This document shows positions 43,879-52,015 of a stretch of DNA of 64,000 nucleotides, one piece after another (position 1 is the stretch's first letter; each line of letters begins with the position of its first letter). Below the pieces are notes generated by a model. That model made no database searches, was not told the DNA's origin, and was given only the letters and a program-made list of their open reading frames with translations. Made by a program: the position numbers and the translations under genes. This DNA is from JALNZF01 sp964447405 (GTDB lineage Bacteria; Nitrospirota; UBA9217): the NCBI GenBank assembly GCA_964447405.1, contig CAYUSP010000008.1, forward strand, positions 23,606 through 87,605, given 5' to 3'.

Positions 43879-44307
43879 CTATTTTTTTAAACCGCTGATA
43901 ATTTTAGCTATCTCGGATTTAAGGTTATTTGCGATCACTTCACCGTAGAACAACCGCGCGGTTTTGTCGAGTTCGTCTAGATGCTCCCAGCAGGCACTGC
44001 CGTATTTTGCGTGCATATCGTCGATCTTCAGAAGGAAGGTGGGTGCTTTGGGGCCGAGCAGGTTCTGCGCGGCATTTTTTACGAGGTCCTTGCATTCGCG
44101 GGAGACCTGGACGAAGTTCCCGTTGAACAGTTTCTGCATGGAATCATCCAGTCCTTTGAGGCCCCGAAACAGGACGAACACTTCCTCAACGGTTTTTTTC
44201 CCGTCGATCTGGACCAGGATGTTTCGGCAAAGCGAAGTCATATCCTGCGGAGCATTCTTCAGAGCTTCGCGGCCTTTCTGAGTCAAAACGAGGATCCCTG
44301 CTTCCAT
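43879..44307 (-). CDS. Hypothetical helical protein
   Basis: 142 residues, no signal peptide. AGGGGAG precedes ATG 44307. N-terminal half resembles a small winged-helix-like fold (LTQKGREALKNAPQDMTSLCRNILVQIDGKKTVEEVFVLF); the C-terminal half is amphipathic helical with one Cys (YGSACWEHLDEL). Family not recognised. Lies between the DsrE-type and PilT-type genes in one orientation and is probably co-transcribed. Confidence 0.75.
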   Translation of the reverse strand: MEAGILVLTQKGREALKNAPQDMTSLCRNILVQIDGKKTVEEVFVLFRGLKGLDDSMQKLFNGNFVQVSRECKDLVKNAAQNLLGPKAPTFLLKIDDMHAKYGSACWEHLDELDKTARLFYGEVIANNLKSEIAKIISGLKK

Positions 44308-44331
44308 GTATCGAACTCCCCTAGGGTGAAA

Positions 44332-44952
44332 CTATACGAACAGCGTGACGGTGGCGCCCATGCCGTATTCGAGAAATGTGGCCAATCCGCCGAACTCAAT
44401 ACCATCGATGAGGTCCTTTTTCTTGATGCCGAGAACGTCGATCGTCATCTGACATGCGACAAGCTTGACGCCAGTTTCGCGCGCCATACCCAGCAGCTCC
44501 TGGATTGAGGGAACGGACTGCTTCTTGAACATGCCCTCCATCATCAGCGAGGCAAGTGCGGTCATACCGGGAAGGGCGCCTACGAGGTTCGGCATAGGCA
44601 TGGGCATGGCGGGATTGGCGATCGGCGCGACCTTAAGCTTGCCCTTTTTCTTGAGTATGTTCAAACCGTACAGCGTGAAGAAAATTGAGGATTCGATGCC
44701 CATGCTCCGCGCCCCGGTCGCGAGCAGGAGCGGGGGATAGGCCATGTCGAGCGTGCCCTTGGATGCGATGATGGCGCAGCGGTTTTTTTTTGTATTGCGC
44801 TCCACGTCATCGATCTTTGTCTCTACTGTTTTGATCTTCTTATTGACAGCATCGTATACCTGGCGGGACGCTTCAATGATCCGCTGGTCGACATATTGAT
44901 CCACGTATGCTTTGAGTTTTGGGTCGATTTCCCTATCAAATTCAATCGCCAT
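44332..44952 (-). CDS. DsrE/DsrF-superfamily (DsrE2-like) protein
   Basis: 206 residues. N-terminal coiled coil (DQRIIEASRQVYDAVNKKIK), then the DsrE2 core: CAIIASKGTLDMAYPPLLLA, GIESSIFFTLYGLNILKK, VKLVACQMTIDVLGIKKKDL with the conserved Cys (ACQM), FLEYGMGATVTLFV. This family handles persulfide sulfur or serves as peroxiredoxin-like partner; a Met/Pro-rich loop (ANPAMPMPMPNL) lies in the middle. AGGAGG before ATG 44952. Confidence 0.9.
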   Translation of the reverse strand: MAIEFDREIDPKLKAYVDQYVDQRIIEASRQVYDAVNKKIKTVETKIDDVERNTKKNRCAIIASKGTLDMAYPPLLLATGARSMGIESSIFFTLYGLNILKKKGKLKVAPIANPAMPMPMPNLVGALPGMTALASLMMEGMFKKQSVPSIQELLGMARETGVKLVACQMTIDVLGIKKKDLIDGIEFGGLATFLEYGMGATVTLFV

Positions 44953-44953
44953 G

Positions 44954-46057
44954 CTATCCTCCTGATCCGGTTAATTCATTCATAAGGTCTTTGACGGAGA
45001 TGATCCTGTCGACCCGAGAAGCGTTCGTCCCGACGGTGAAGAGCGCTTCTTCCTTGTCCGGATTATACCCCCCGGAGCTCAGCAGACCGTTGCAGATGCA
45101 GAAATAGTTCTCGTTGTCCTGCTTGGCCGGGCAGACGGTAAACTTGCCTTCAGCGTCCTTCATCAAAACGTACCCTTTGTCGCATTTGGGAGTGCGGAGA
45201 CGCTTAAGCGACGATACGTACATGGGGGATTGTTTGATTACGCGGAAAGGCAGGCCGCAGGGCGAGCCGGGACGGTGGGCAACGACGATGTCCTCATCTT
45301 TTGCCAGCACCACAGCCCGCTTGTACGCTTCTGTCGCGCTGCTTTCCTCGGTTGCCAGGAATCGGGTCCCCATCTGAACGCCGTCCGCACCCATGGCCAT
45401 GAACCTTACGATATCCTCGTGGGTATAAATTCCCCCCGCCACAATGACCGGGAAATCCCCGCACTTCATCGCCATGTCCTTGACCGGGGGAAAGAGGTTT
45501 TCGAGCTTGTTCGATTCCAGCTCCACCTGATCGATCCGAAAACCGAGATGCCCGCCCGCGAGCGGGCCTTCGAGCACGACCGCATCGGGCCGGTAGCCGA
45601 GCTTATCCCATTTTTTACAGATGATGTCGAGCGCGCGCGCAGATGATACGATGGGTATCAAAGCAGTATCTTTCGGCGGCTGGATCGCAGGCAGGTTGAG
45701 GGGAAGCCCGGCGCCGGAAATGATGGCATCGGCCCCGGCGTCCAGCGCCCCCTTCACCGAGTCAACAAAATCCCTGAGCAGCGCCGCCATGATGTTGATC
45801 CCGCAGAAGCCGTCCTTGACCTTGGAGAGCGAGATCTCATCGCGGATGGCCTCGTAGATGTTAACCTTTTTCCCGGTCCGCTTCGTTACAAGCCGGTCCG
45901 CGCAGGCGCTGGATATGATGCCCAGCCCGCCCTCGCGCGCGACAGCGTTCGCCAGGGGATGCATGGACACGCCGACTCCCATGCCGCCTTGAATAATAGG
46001 GACTCTGATCTTTTTTCCCTTTATTATGAGCGGTTTCAATGTTGATTGAGGTTTCAA
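44954..46057 (-). CDS. Nitronate monooxygenase-family FMN protein
   Basis: About 367 residues. IIQGGMGVGVSMHPLANAVA (FMN phosphate loop), GGLGIISSA, FCGINIMAAL, ADAIISGAGLPLNLP, VLEGPLAGGHLGF (catalytic His), VIVAGGIYTHEDIVRFMAMGADGVQMGTRFL. The C-terminal extension with CP...C.CNGLLSSGGY (TVCPAKQDNENYFCICNGLL) is typical of the longer enzymes and may carry a metal or redox cysteines. TTG 46057 has GAGGGGGAG upstream; a GTG at 46084 would add nine residues. Starts the minus-strand operon through DsrE-like and PilT-like genes. Confidence 0.9.
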   Translation of the reverse strand: MKPQSTLKPLIIKGKKIRVPIIQGGMGVGVSMHPLANAVAREGGLGIISSACADRLVTKRTGKKVNIYEAIRDEISLSKVKDGFCGINIMAALLRDFVDSVKGALDAGADAIISGAGLPLNLPAIQPPKDTALIPIVSSARALDIICKKWDKLGYRPDAVVLEGPLAGGHLGFRIDQVELESNKLENLFPPVKDMAMKCGDFPVIVAGGIYTHEDIVRFMAMGADGVQMGTRFLATEESSATEAYKRAVVLAKDEDIVVAHRPGSPCGLPFRVIKQSPMYVSSLKRLRTPKCDKGYVLMKDAEGKFTVCPAKQDNENYFCICNGLLSSGGYNPDKEEALFTVGTNASRVDRIISVKDLMNELTGSGG

Positions 46058-46276
46058 GTCTCCCCCTCTGCACGTAAAAAACACAAACTGGAAAACAGCG
46101 TGTGTTTGTTAGGATAAGCATACAGCCATGCTTAGAGTAGTGAAAAAGCACACGCATTATACCATAGGAATATATCAGATACAACCAGAAGTTGACTCAG
46201 AATGTAATGAAAAAAACCGGAGTAAATGGACTCGAAGCGGTCTGCCCCGGCTGTACGGGATGGCTGCACAGCGTGA

Positions 46277-46305
46277 TTGACAATTTATCTCCGTTATGCG
46301 ATTAT
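46277..46305 (+). promoter_or_regulatory. Sigma-70-type promoter of ribF
   Basis: TTGACA (46277-46282), 17-base spacer, GATTAT (46300-46305). The ATG chosen for ribF is only ten bases downstream, implying a leaderless or nearly leaderless mRNA. Confidence 0.65.
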
Positions 46306-46314
46306 CCCTGCGCC

Positions 46315-47241
46315 ATGAGAATCGTGCGCAATCTGAATGCTTCGGGAGAACGTTTCACCAATCCTGTTCTGACGCTGGGGAACTTCGACGGAGTGCATCT
46401 GGGACACCAAGCCATCTTTCGCAAGGTCATTGAGCGAAGCCGGGAGATCAACGGCACGAGCATCGCGTTCACCTTCGAACCCCATCCGCTCAAAGTGCTC
46501 GCTCCTGAACGTTCCCCCCGGCTTTTGAACACCTTTCACGGTAAAATGGAGCTTCTTGCCGCAGCCGGCATCGATGTGGTGATCTGCGCCAATTTCACGC
46601 GCGCATTCGCTGAGCAGCATCCCGAGGATTTTGCCCGGGATGTTCTACATCTGCAGCTCGGTGTTAAGGAGGTCTATGTCGGCTACGACTATGCTTTCGG
46701 AAAAGGCCGGGAAGGCAGCATCGAGTCCCTGAAAAGCACAGGACGTACTCACGGATTCCATGTAGGTGTTGTCGATGCAGTGCAGATCAATGGCGCGGTG
46801 GTCAGCAGCTCCGCGATCCGGGACCTCATCGCAAGCGGCAGGGTCGATGATGCCGCAGTGCTTCTTGGCAGGGACTATCTACTCGAGGGAGAGGTCGTGC
46901 ACGGTTCCCATAGGGGCCGGACCCTCGGATTTCCTACCGCCAACTTGCATACGTCCAACGAACTGGTTCCCGGGTTCGGCGTATACGCCGTTCGCGCACT
47001 CCTCGAAGGCAGAAGACTCGACGGCGTGGCATCGATCGGCGTGCGGCCAACCTTCGGGGCCGGGCCGGTGTCCATCGAGATATATCTGTTCGATTTCAAC
47101 GAAGACCTCTATGGAAAACACTTAGAAGTCATGTTCCGAAAGCAGCTGCGTCAGGAAATGAAGTTTGCCAGTGTGCCTGAACTCGTACAGCAGATGCACC
47201 TGGACGCAGAGCAAGCAAAAAAAATATTCAGCGCCGGCTGA
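46315..47241 (+). CDS. ribF: Bifunctional riboflavin kinase/FAD synthetase
   Basis: 308 residues. FAD synthetase half: LTLGNFDGVHLGHQAIFRKV, FTFEPHPLKVL, YDYAFGKGREG, VSSSAIRDLIASGRVDDA. Riboflavin kinase half: GEVVHGSHRGRTLGFPTANL, GVYAVRALL, SIGVRPTFG, IEIYLFDFNEDLYGKHLEV. Converts riboflavin to FMN and FAD. The frame extends upstream to 46192, but MRIVRNL at 46315 is the usual beginning and no ribosome site precedes either. Confidence 0.97.
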   Translation: MRIVRNLNASGERFTNPVLTLGNFDGVHLGHQAIFRKVIERSREINGTSIAFTFEPHPLKVLAPERSPRLLNTFHGKMELLAAAGIDVVICANFTRAFAEQHPEDFARDVLHLQLGVKEVYVGYDYAFGKGREGSIESLKSTGRTHGFHVGVVDAVQINGAVVSSSAIRDLIASGRVDDAAVLLGRDYLLEGEVVHGSHRGRTLGFPTANLHTSNELVPGFGVYAVRALLEGRRLDGVASIGVRPTFGAGPVSIEIYLFDFNEDLYGKHLEVMFRKQLRQEMKFASVPELVQQMHLDAEQAKKIFSAG

Positions 47242-47416
47242 CCATCCTCTCCCCCCCCTTTCCGCCATATTTTCTGACAGTTACCCGGTACGCTCATCAA
47301 TTCCGAATCTTCATCGATTCTTTCGGCTCGACTGGATAATTTGCCAATCTTATGCTAAAGTTTTACCAGTTGATTCCGAAAAGAATACCAAACCCTAGAG
47401 GGAGGTTTATGCCGTT

Positions 47417-47998
47417 ATGGAGCAATCCGCATCCACCCGCCATTTTTACTACCGCACTCGACTCTTTGTTATCACGCTGATCGTTGTGGCATCAGGCGCA
47501 GCCCTCGCAGGCATGGGGGTGTTAGCGCTGCTGCCGCAGAGCCTTGGCCAGGGGTATGGCGCTGTGATCTCCACGATCCAGGGGATCGGCAACATCCTGG
47601 TGCAGAAGGTTGCGATGATCTATATCGTGATCGTGATCGGCATTGTCATCGCAATGACCATTCTCCATATGTTCTACTCCCACCGAATAGCCGGCCCCGC
47701 ATACCGGCTGAGCCGCGAGGCGGCTAAACTCAGTGAAGGGAACCTGAGCGGAAAGATAAAATTCCGCCAAAAAGACAACCTGACAGATATGGCCGACATC
47801 CTGAACAGCGTCGCAGACCAGCATCGGGCGCGTGTTGAGGCCATCAAGGTCCATCTGGCACTCGTGGATTCACAGTCCGAGGCTCTCGCGGTCCTGATCA
47901 AACAGGGCAAAAGCGACGCAGCGGTGGAAAAGGCCGCCGCTGAAATCACCGAAAATACAAAAAAAATCAGCGGGGTTCTTTCGGAGATCAGAGCGTGA
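47417..47998 (+). CDS. HAMP-type membrane protein without output domain (copy 1)
   Basis: 193 residues. Two membrane helices (about 14-38 and 64-84) flank a short periplasmic loop of about 25 residues, then a HAMP domain (HRIAGPAYRLSREAAKLSEGNL...KDNLTDMADILNSVADQH) and a coiled-coil tail to the end. There is no kinase, methyl-accepting or cyclase output. GTGA overlap with the next heptaheme gene shows tight coupling. With 48840 it forms a duplicated HAMP-cytochrome pair. Perhaps a redox-responsive signalling anchor. Confidence 0.85.
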   Translation: MEQSASTRHFYYRTRLFVITLIVVASGAALAGMGVLALLPQSLGQGYGAVISTIQGIGNILVQKVAMIYIVIVIGIVIAMTILHMFYSHRIAGPAYRLSREAAKLSEGNLSGKIKFRQKDNLTDMADILNSVADQHRARVEAIKVHLALVDSQSEALAVLIKQGKSDAAVEKAAAEITENTKKISGVLSEIRA

Positions 47999-48822
47999 TA
48001 TTAAAAAAGTATTTTCCGCTGCTGGTCATATTGACCATGGCCGGGGGTCTGGCATACGCCCTGCTCACCGGCGGCGGCCATTCGTTCACAGACCAGCAGT
48101 GTCTGGACTGCCACGTGACCACGCCAATCAAAGGCAAGCGGGAGACACTTACGATGCGGGCGCCTGTCCGCGACCTTTGCATTCGGTGCCACAAGAGATA
48201 CCTCGAAAATGCGCTTACCCATCCTGTTGAAATGGTCCCGAGCAGTGCGACCGTGCCCGCGGACATGCCCCTTTCCTGGGACGGCAAGATGACCTGCAGC
48301 ACCTGCCACGATATCCATGCGTCCCCACCGGGGGTCTCCTCTTCAACCAGGGCATACCTTCGCAGGAATGCCGTTGGTGCAGAGCTGTGCTCGGCTTGCC
48401 ACGGGAACACCGCGGCCGGAAGCGTGAGGAATAAACATTCCGCAGGCCTGTCCGTGGCCCATATGAAATATACACCCAGTGCGGACCGGAGCGCGGATCG
48501 CATCGACAAGCTTTCCCACATGTGTCTCACCTGTCATGACGGCAGCCTGGGTACCGAGGCGAATTCGCAGATCAGCGCCGGATCCTGGAAGCACGGCTCG
48601 TCGTTCTCGCGTCATGATCCGCAGGGCAGTCATCCCATCGGCATGAAATACCGGGCAGCTCAGCGGCGGGGCGGCTTCCGCCCGGCCGGCCTGCTGAACC
48701 ATGCGATCAGACTGATCGATGGAAAAGTGGGCTGCCCCTCTTGCCATGATCCATATTCCAGGGAACCGTACCTTTTGGTGGTTTCTAACGCCACGCTGTG
48801 CACGGAATGCCACATTAAATAA
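47995..48822 (+). CDS. Heptaheme membrane-anchored or periplasmic cytochrome
   Basis: 275 residues from GTG 47995. N-terminal hydrophobic helix (LLVILTMAGGLAYALLTG) as signal or anchor. Seven CxxCH: CLDCH, CIRCH, CSTCH, CSACH, CLTCH, CPSCH, CTECH. Doubled-CxxCH motifs (MTCSTCHDIHASP, VGCPSCHDPYSRE). Translationally coupled to the HAMP protein upstream. Confidence 0.92.
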   Translation: MILKKYFPLLVILTMAGGLAYALLTGGGHSFTDQQCLDCHVTTPIKGKRETLTMRAPVRDLCIRCHKRYLENALTHPVEMVPSSATVPADMPLSWDGKMTCSTCHDIHASPPGVSSSTRAYLRRNAVGAELCSACHGNTAAGSVRNKHSAGLSVAHMKYTPSADRSADRIDKLSHMCLTCHDGSLGTEANSQISAGSWKHGSSFSRHDPQGSHPIGMKYRAAQRRGGFRPAGLLNHAIRLIDGKVGCPSCHDPYSREPYLLVVSNATLCTECHIK

Positions 48823-48839
48823 TACGGGGGGGCCAGTTC

Positions 48840-49421
48840 ATGAAGTTCAATATGAGAAGGATTTATTTCATCAAGAAGGATTTCCAAACAAGATTCATTT
48901 TGCGGTTCGTCATATCCGCCACGATTTGGGCAGTGCTGTCGGTCCTCTTTTTCGTCCTCATAGCAGAGAAAAAGCTGGACGAGGTCCGGTACTCGACGCA
49001 TATCGTTGCCAAGACCACGTCGGATGTGTTGCTTCCCACGGTTCTGTGGGTGCAAGGACTAACTCTGCTGGCTTTTGCCGTGATGCTGGCGTACGCGGTC
49101 AAGTCGCTCTGGAGCAGCCTGGCCGGCCCCCTCTATGGCCTGAAAAAAGACATCACGCGGGTTGCCGGCGGAGATCTCGTGGACCCGGTGAGCCTGCGCG
49201 AGGAGGAGGAGTTCCACGACCTCGCCGTGGACATGGATACGATGCGCAACGAGCTCCGCAGGCGATGGGCTCGCATCCGGGAGGGAAATGATGCATTGAT
49301 CAGCTCCATGGACGAGCTCAGACAGTCGATCCACAAGGGGAGTCCCTCCGTACACCATGCGACTCAGCTCCGGGAGGCCGTTGCGCGAATGAAGGAGGGG
49401 GTCAATGATTTTACCTATTAG
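48840..49421 (+). CDS. HAMP-type membrane protein without output domain (copy 2)
   Basis: 193 residues, the same length as copy 1 but only distantly similar. Membrane helices at about 20-43 and 66-88, then GPLYGLKKDITRVAGGDLVDP (HAMP), acidic LREEEEFHDLAVDMDTMRNEL and a coiled-coil tail. No output domain. Its 3' end overlaps the tetraheme gene by 17 bases. A second ATG at 48852 is possible. Confidence 0.83.
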   Translation: MKFNMRRIYFIKKDFQTRFILRFVISATIWAVLSVLFFVLIAEKKLDEVRYSTHIVAKTTSDVLLPTVLWVQGLTLLAFAVMLAYAVKSLWSSLAGPLYGLKKDITRVAGGDLVDPVSLREEEEFHDLAVDMDTMRNELRRRWARIREGNDALISSMDELRQSIHKGSPSVHHATQLREAVARMKEGVNDFTY

Positions 49422-49854
49422 CAAACCAAGCCTGGTGATGGTCATCATTGCCCTGCTGACAGTGGTGTTCGGTGTGTACGCTCCGTCCCGCGCCGCCATA
49501 CAACCCATAGAAAAGCCGCGGGAAGCGCACGACTACCGCGCATACGGCCTGGATTGTCGGAGCTGTCACAAGTCCGTGGGTCTGAAGTCAAGCGGTGGCA
49601 CCGTAAAGCCTATACGGGATATCTGCGGTGATTGTCATAAGCTCGAGGGCATGCTGTCTCATCCTGTTGACATTAAACCCACATTTTCGTTTCCACCGGA
49701 CCTGCCGCTGGATGAGAATGGCATGATGACCTGCGCAACCTGCCACAATCCCCACCGGGCGCAGATGAGCATGTTTACCGGCAAGAAGACCAAGTACCTG
49801 CGCAGAGAAGGCTCGAAAAAGGAATTCTGTATCGCCTGCCACAATCAGTTATGA
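49405..49854 (+). CDS. Tetraheme periplasmic cytochrome
   Basis: 149 residues. Signal or anchor helix (LVMVIIALLTVVFGVYAP); GGAGGGGG lies just before ATG 49405, inside the previous gene. Four CxxCH: CRSCH, CGDCH, CATCH, CIACH. The ATCHNPHRAQMSM region parallels the STCHDIHASPP region of the heptaheme protein, suggesting a shared origin. Closes the four-gene HAMP-cytochrome cassette. Confidence 0.92.
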   Translation: MILPISKPSLVMVIIALLTVVFGVYAPSRAAIQPIEKPREAHDYRAYGLDCRSCHKSVGLKSSGGTVKPIRDICGDCHKLEGMLSHPVDIKPTFSFPPDLPLDENGMMTCATCHNPHRAQMSMFTGKKTKYLRREGSKKEFCIACHNQL

Positions 49855-50096
49855 CATCATCATGACACCTGCTGCCTGACAGCCGCGGACCGCTTTTTCC
49901 CAACAGTGCGCATATGCAACTGGCGGGGGTTGTATTTCTTCATAATCACGATATACTTTTCATATGAGCACAGCAACCTCTCCCAGGGAGCAGGGGGGAT
50001 TGCCGTGTTCGCCTGCAGGAACAGCGCCTGATCGTATCGTGAAAAAACCGGGCAGGGAGATGCGGGAGATCCACTATCGACACTATCGAGAGGAAA

Positions 50097-50621
50097 ATCG
50101 GAAGCATCGTTATCCGTCTGGTTTCAGAGGACCTTACCGAGCGTGAAGTTGACGCTATAGTGAATGCCGCGAACAGCCGGCTGCAGCATGGCGGTGGAGT
50201 GGCAGGCGCGATCGTGCAAAGGGGCGGACGGATCATTCAGGATGAGAGCGACCGGATCGGGTATGTAGCCGTGGGCGAAGCCGCGATAACCTCCGGTGGA
50301 GCATTGAAAGCGAGGCACGTCATTCATGTTGTCGGCCCCCGGATGGGCGAGGGTAACGAGCAGGAGAAGCTGAAGCAGGCAATCAGAAGCGTCCTTACCC
50401 TGGCTGCGGAGCGAAAGTTCAGCAGCATCTCCATTCCCGCCATCAGCGCCGGCATCTTCGGATTTCCCAAGGACCAGTGCGCCAGGATCCTGGTTGGCGA
50501 GACAGCAGCGTTCTTGCAGCAGCTGCAGGCCCCAAAACTCACGCTCGTTGAGTTCTGCATTGTCGACCGGGAGGCGTTCGGTTTTTTCAAGCGAGAGATC
50601 ACTAGCATCCCTCAGGGATGA
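50097..50621 (+). CDS. Macro-domain (ADP-ribose-binding) protein, start codon missing
   Basis: Macro domain with IVIRLVSEDLTEREVDAIVN, then AANSRLQHGGGVAGAIVQRGG, IHVVGPRMGEG and SIPAISAGIFGFPKD: ligand-binding loops complete. Known members bind or hydrolyse ADP-ribose or O-acetyl-ADP-ribose. The frame is open from 50043, but no ATG, GTG or TTG occurs before GTG 50160, which would remove the first strand. An ATC at 50097 sits after GAGAGG where the start is expected. Alternatively one extra A in AAAA (50094-50097) breaks a frame beginning at ATG 50060. The protein may therefore begin at 50160, 50097 or 50060. Confidence 0.8.
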   Translation: MGSIVIRLVSEDLTEREVDAIVNAANSRLQHGGGVAGAIVQRGGRIIQDESDRIGYVAVGEAAITSGGALKARHVIHVVGPRMGEGNEQEKLKQAIRSVLTLAAERKFSSISIPAISAGIFGFPKDQCARILVGETAAFLQQLQAPKLTLVEFCIVDREAFGFFKREITSIPQG

Positions 50622-50636
50622 TAAGGAGGTCTGGCC

Positions 50637-51080
50637 ATGTTGAAGGAATTCAAGACATTTGTAATGCGCGGCAATGTGCTCGATCTGGCGGTCGCCGTCA
50701 TCATCGGCGCTGCATTCGGGAAGATCGTAAGTTCTGCAGTCAATGACGTTATCATGCCGCCCATCGGACTGATCATCGGCAAGGTAGATTTCAGCAACCT
50801 GTACCTGAACCTGTCCGGCACAACGTATGCGTCGCTGGCCGAGGCGCAGAAAGCAGGTGCGCCAGTAATTAAGTACGGACTGTTCATCAACGCGGCCATC
50901 GACTTCCTGATTGTGGCATTCGTGATCTTTCTACTGGTAAGAGTCGCGAACCGGATTCAGCAGAAGCAGGAAACAGCGCCCGCAGCGCCGCTGGTGAAGG
51001 ACTGCCCGTTTTGCCTGTCTTCAATTCCGATCAAGGCGACGAGATGCGGTCACTGCACCTCTGAGGTAAAGACAACCTGA
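50637..51080 (+). CDS. mscL: Large-conductance mechanosensitive channel MscL
   Basis: 147 residues. MLKEFKTFVMRGNVLDLAVAVIIGAAFGKIVSSAVNDVIMPPIGLI is the typical N-terminal helix and TM1; TM2 at about 82-103. The C-terminus carries CPFC...CGHC, a zinc-ribbon-like end found in a subset of MscL proteins instead of the plain helix bundle. AAGGAGG before the ATG. Relieves turgor on osmotic downshock. Confidence 0.97.
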   Translation: MLKEFKTFVMRGNVLDLAVAVIIGAAFGKIVSSAVNDVIMPPIGLIIGKVDFSNLYLNLSGTTYASLAEAQKAGAPVIKYGLFINAAIDFLIVAFVIFLLVRVANRIQQKQETAPAAPLVKDCPFCLSSIPIKATRCGHCTSEVKTT

Positions 51081-51115
51081 TGGTCAGTGAAGCAGCGCGC
51101 CTTCCTAAAAAATGC

Positions 51116-51144
51116 TTGACCTGCAGAGAAATGTTCTGCATACT
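51116..51144 (+). promoter_or_regulatory. Promoter with internal inverted repeat
   Basis: TTGACC (51116-51121), 17-base spacer, CATACT (51139-51144). Within the spacer and the start of the -10, TGCAGA (51122-51127) and TCTGCA (51135-51140) form an inverted repeat, an operator candidate. Confidence 0.6.
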
Positions 51145-51201
51145 GACAGCAATCAAATGACTCGTCCATGTGACGCAATTATTTCATCCCAGGAGGATAC
51201 C

Positions 51202-51381
51202 ATGAAGATCGAAATTGAAGGAACGCTGCTCAAAATGACACCGGAGAGCAGCAAGGAGAAGGAAGACCTTGCCAAGCTCTGGAACACCGTGGTTAGTTGC
51301 ATAAGAGACAATAAAAAGCTCGTACCTGTGGGGCAGTACACTCCCGGGCTGAAGGAAACCGCGATGTTTAATATTGAGTAG
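51202..51381 (+). CDS. Small hypothetical protein
   Basis: 59 residues, cytosolic, MKIEIEGTLLKMTPES... with CCAGGAGG eight bases upstream; two strands followed by a helix (SKEKEDLAKLWNTVVSCIRD). No family recognised. The start at 51112 in the same frame is rejected because it precedes the predicted transcript start. Confidence 0.7.
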   Translation: MKIEIEGTLLKMTPESSKEKEDLAKLWNTVVSCIRDNKKLVPVGQYTPGLKETAMFNIE

Positions 51382-51443
51382 CATGTAGTATGGACTGCCG
51401 GTCATTCGCGATTTGGTAACATAAACCCATGAGGAGGTTGTGT

Positions 51444-51836
51444 ATGAAGAAAATCATTATTGCGGTGGTTCTGTGCGCAGCGGTAACGGCACCCTCTGCA
51501 TGGGCTGAGTCAAGCCTTGTATGGAGCGCGACCGAGCTGTTGCGGGGCTGCAACCTTGTGATCAAAGTGTTCAATGCCGAAAAAGTATCCGAGGAGGAGA
51601 ACAACCTGAGCTTTTATACCAACGGATATTTGTCCGGCTATGTGCAGGCACACGAGATCGCCGCAGGGCCTCATGCGAGCAAGGGGGATTTCTGCATTCC
51701 GAACAACGCATATCTGATACATCAGGCGAGGGCGATCGTGAAGTACCTGAACGACAATCCCAAGGAACTGGTAAAAAAGCCGAGCGACCTGGTATTCGAT
51801 GCTTTCAAGGATGCTTATCCCTGCAAAAAGAAGTAA
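51444..51836 (+). CDS. Secreted Rap1a/Tai-like domain protein
   Basis: 130 residues with signal peptide MKKIIIAVVLCAAVTAPSAWA; GAGGAGG precedes ATG 51444. The mature part fits the Rap1a/Tai immunity-protein fold: FYTNGYLSGYVQAHEIA, FCIPNNAYLIHQARAIVKYL, DLVFDAFKDAYPC, including the conserved Cys and the terminal P-C. Characterised members neutralise type VI amidase effectors in the periplasm; many stand-alone homologues have no known effector, and none is seen here. Confidence 0.82.
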   Translation: MKKIIIAVVLCAAVTAPSAWAESSLVWSATELLRGCNLVIKVFNAEKVSEEENNLSFYTNGYLSGYVQAHEIAAGPHASKGDFCIPNNAYLIHQARAIVKYLNDNPKELVKKPSDLVFDAFKDAYPCKKK

Positions 51837-51930
51837 GGAAAGGATAATTGCTTTTCAACCGTGCTGTCCCTGATAGGTTATGACTGAGGCTGACAGAGGG
51901 TGTGCGAAAGAGGTTCCTCATGATACAAGC

Positions 51931-51964
51931 CGCGCGTGTGATCCAACAACGCGCGCTTTTTTTT
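51931..51964 (+). terminator. Intrinsic terminator
   Basis: CGCGCGT, 11-base loop, ACGCGCG, then C and eight T; 95 bases after the Rap1a-like gene. Confidence 0.88.
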
Positions 51965-52015
51965 GCATGAAGGGACTTTTCTATTTGCAATGCGAATTTT
52001 GTGTCCGGAGGACCC

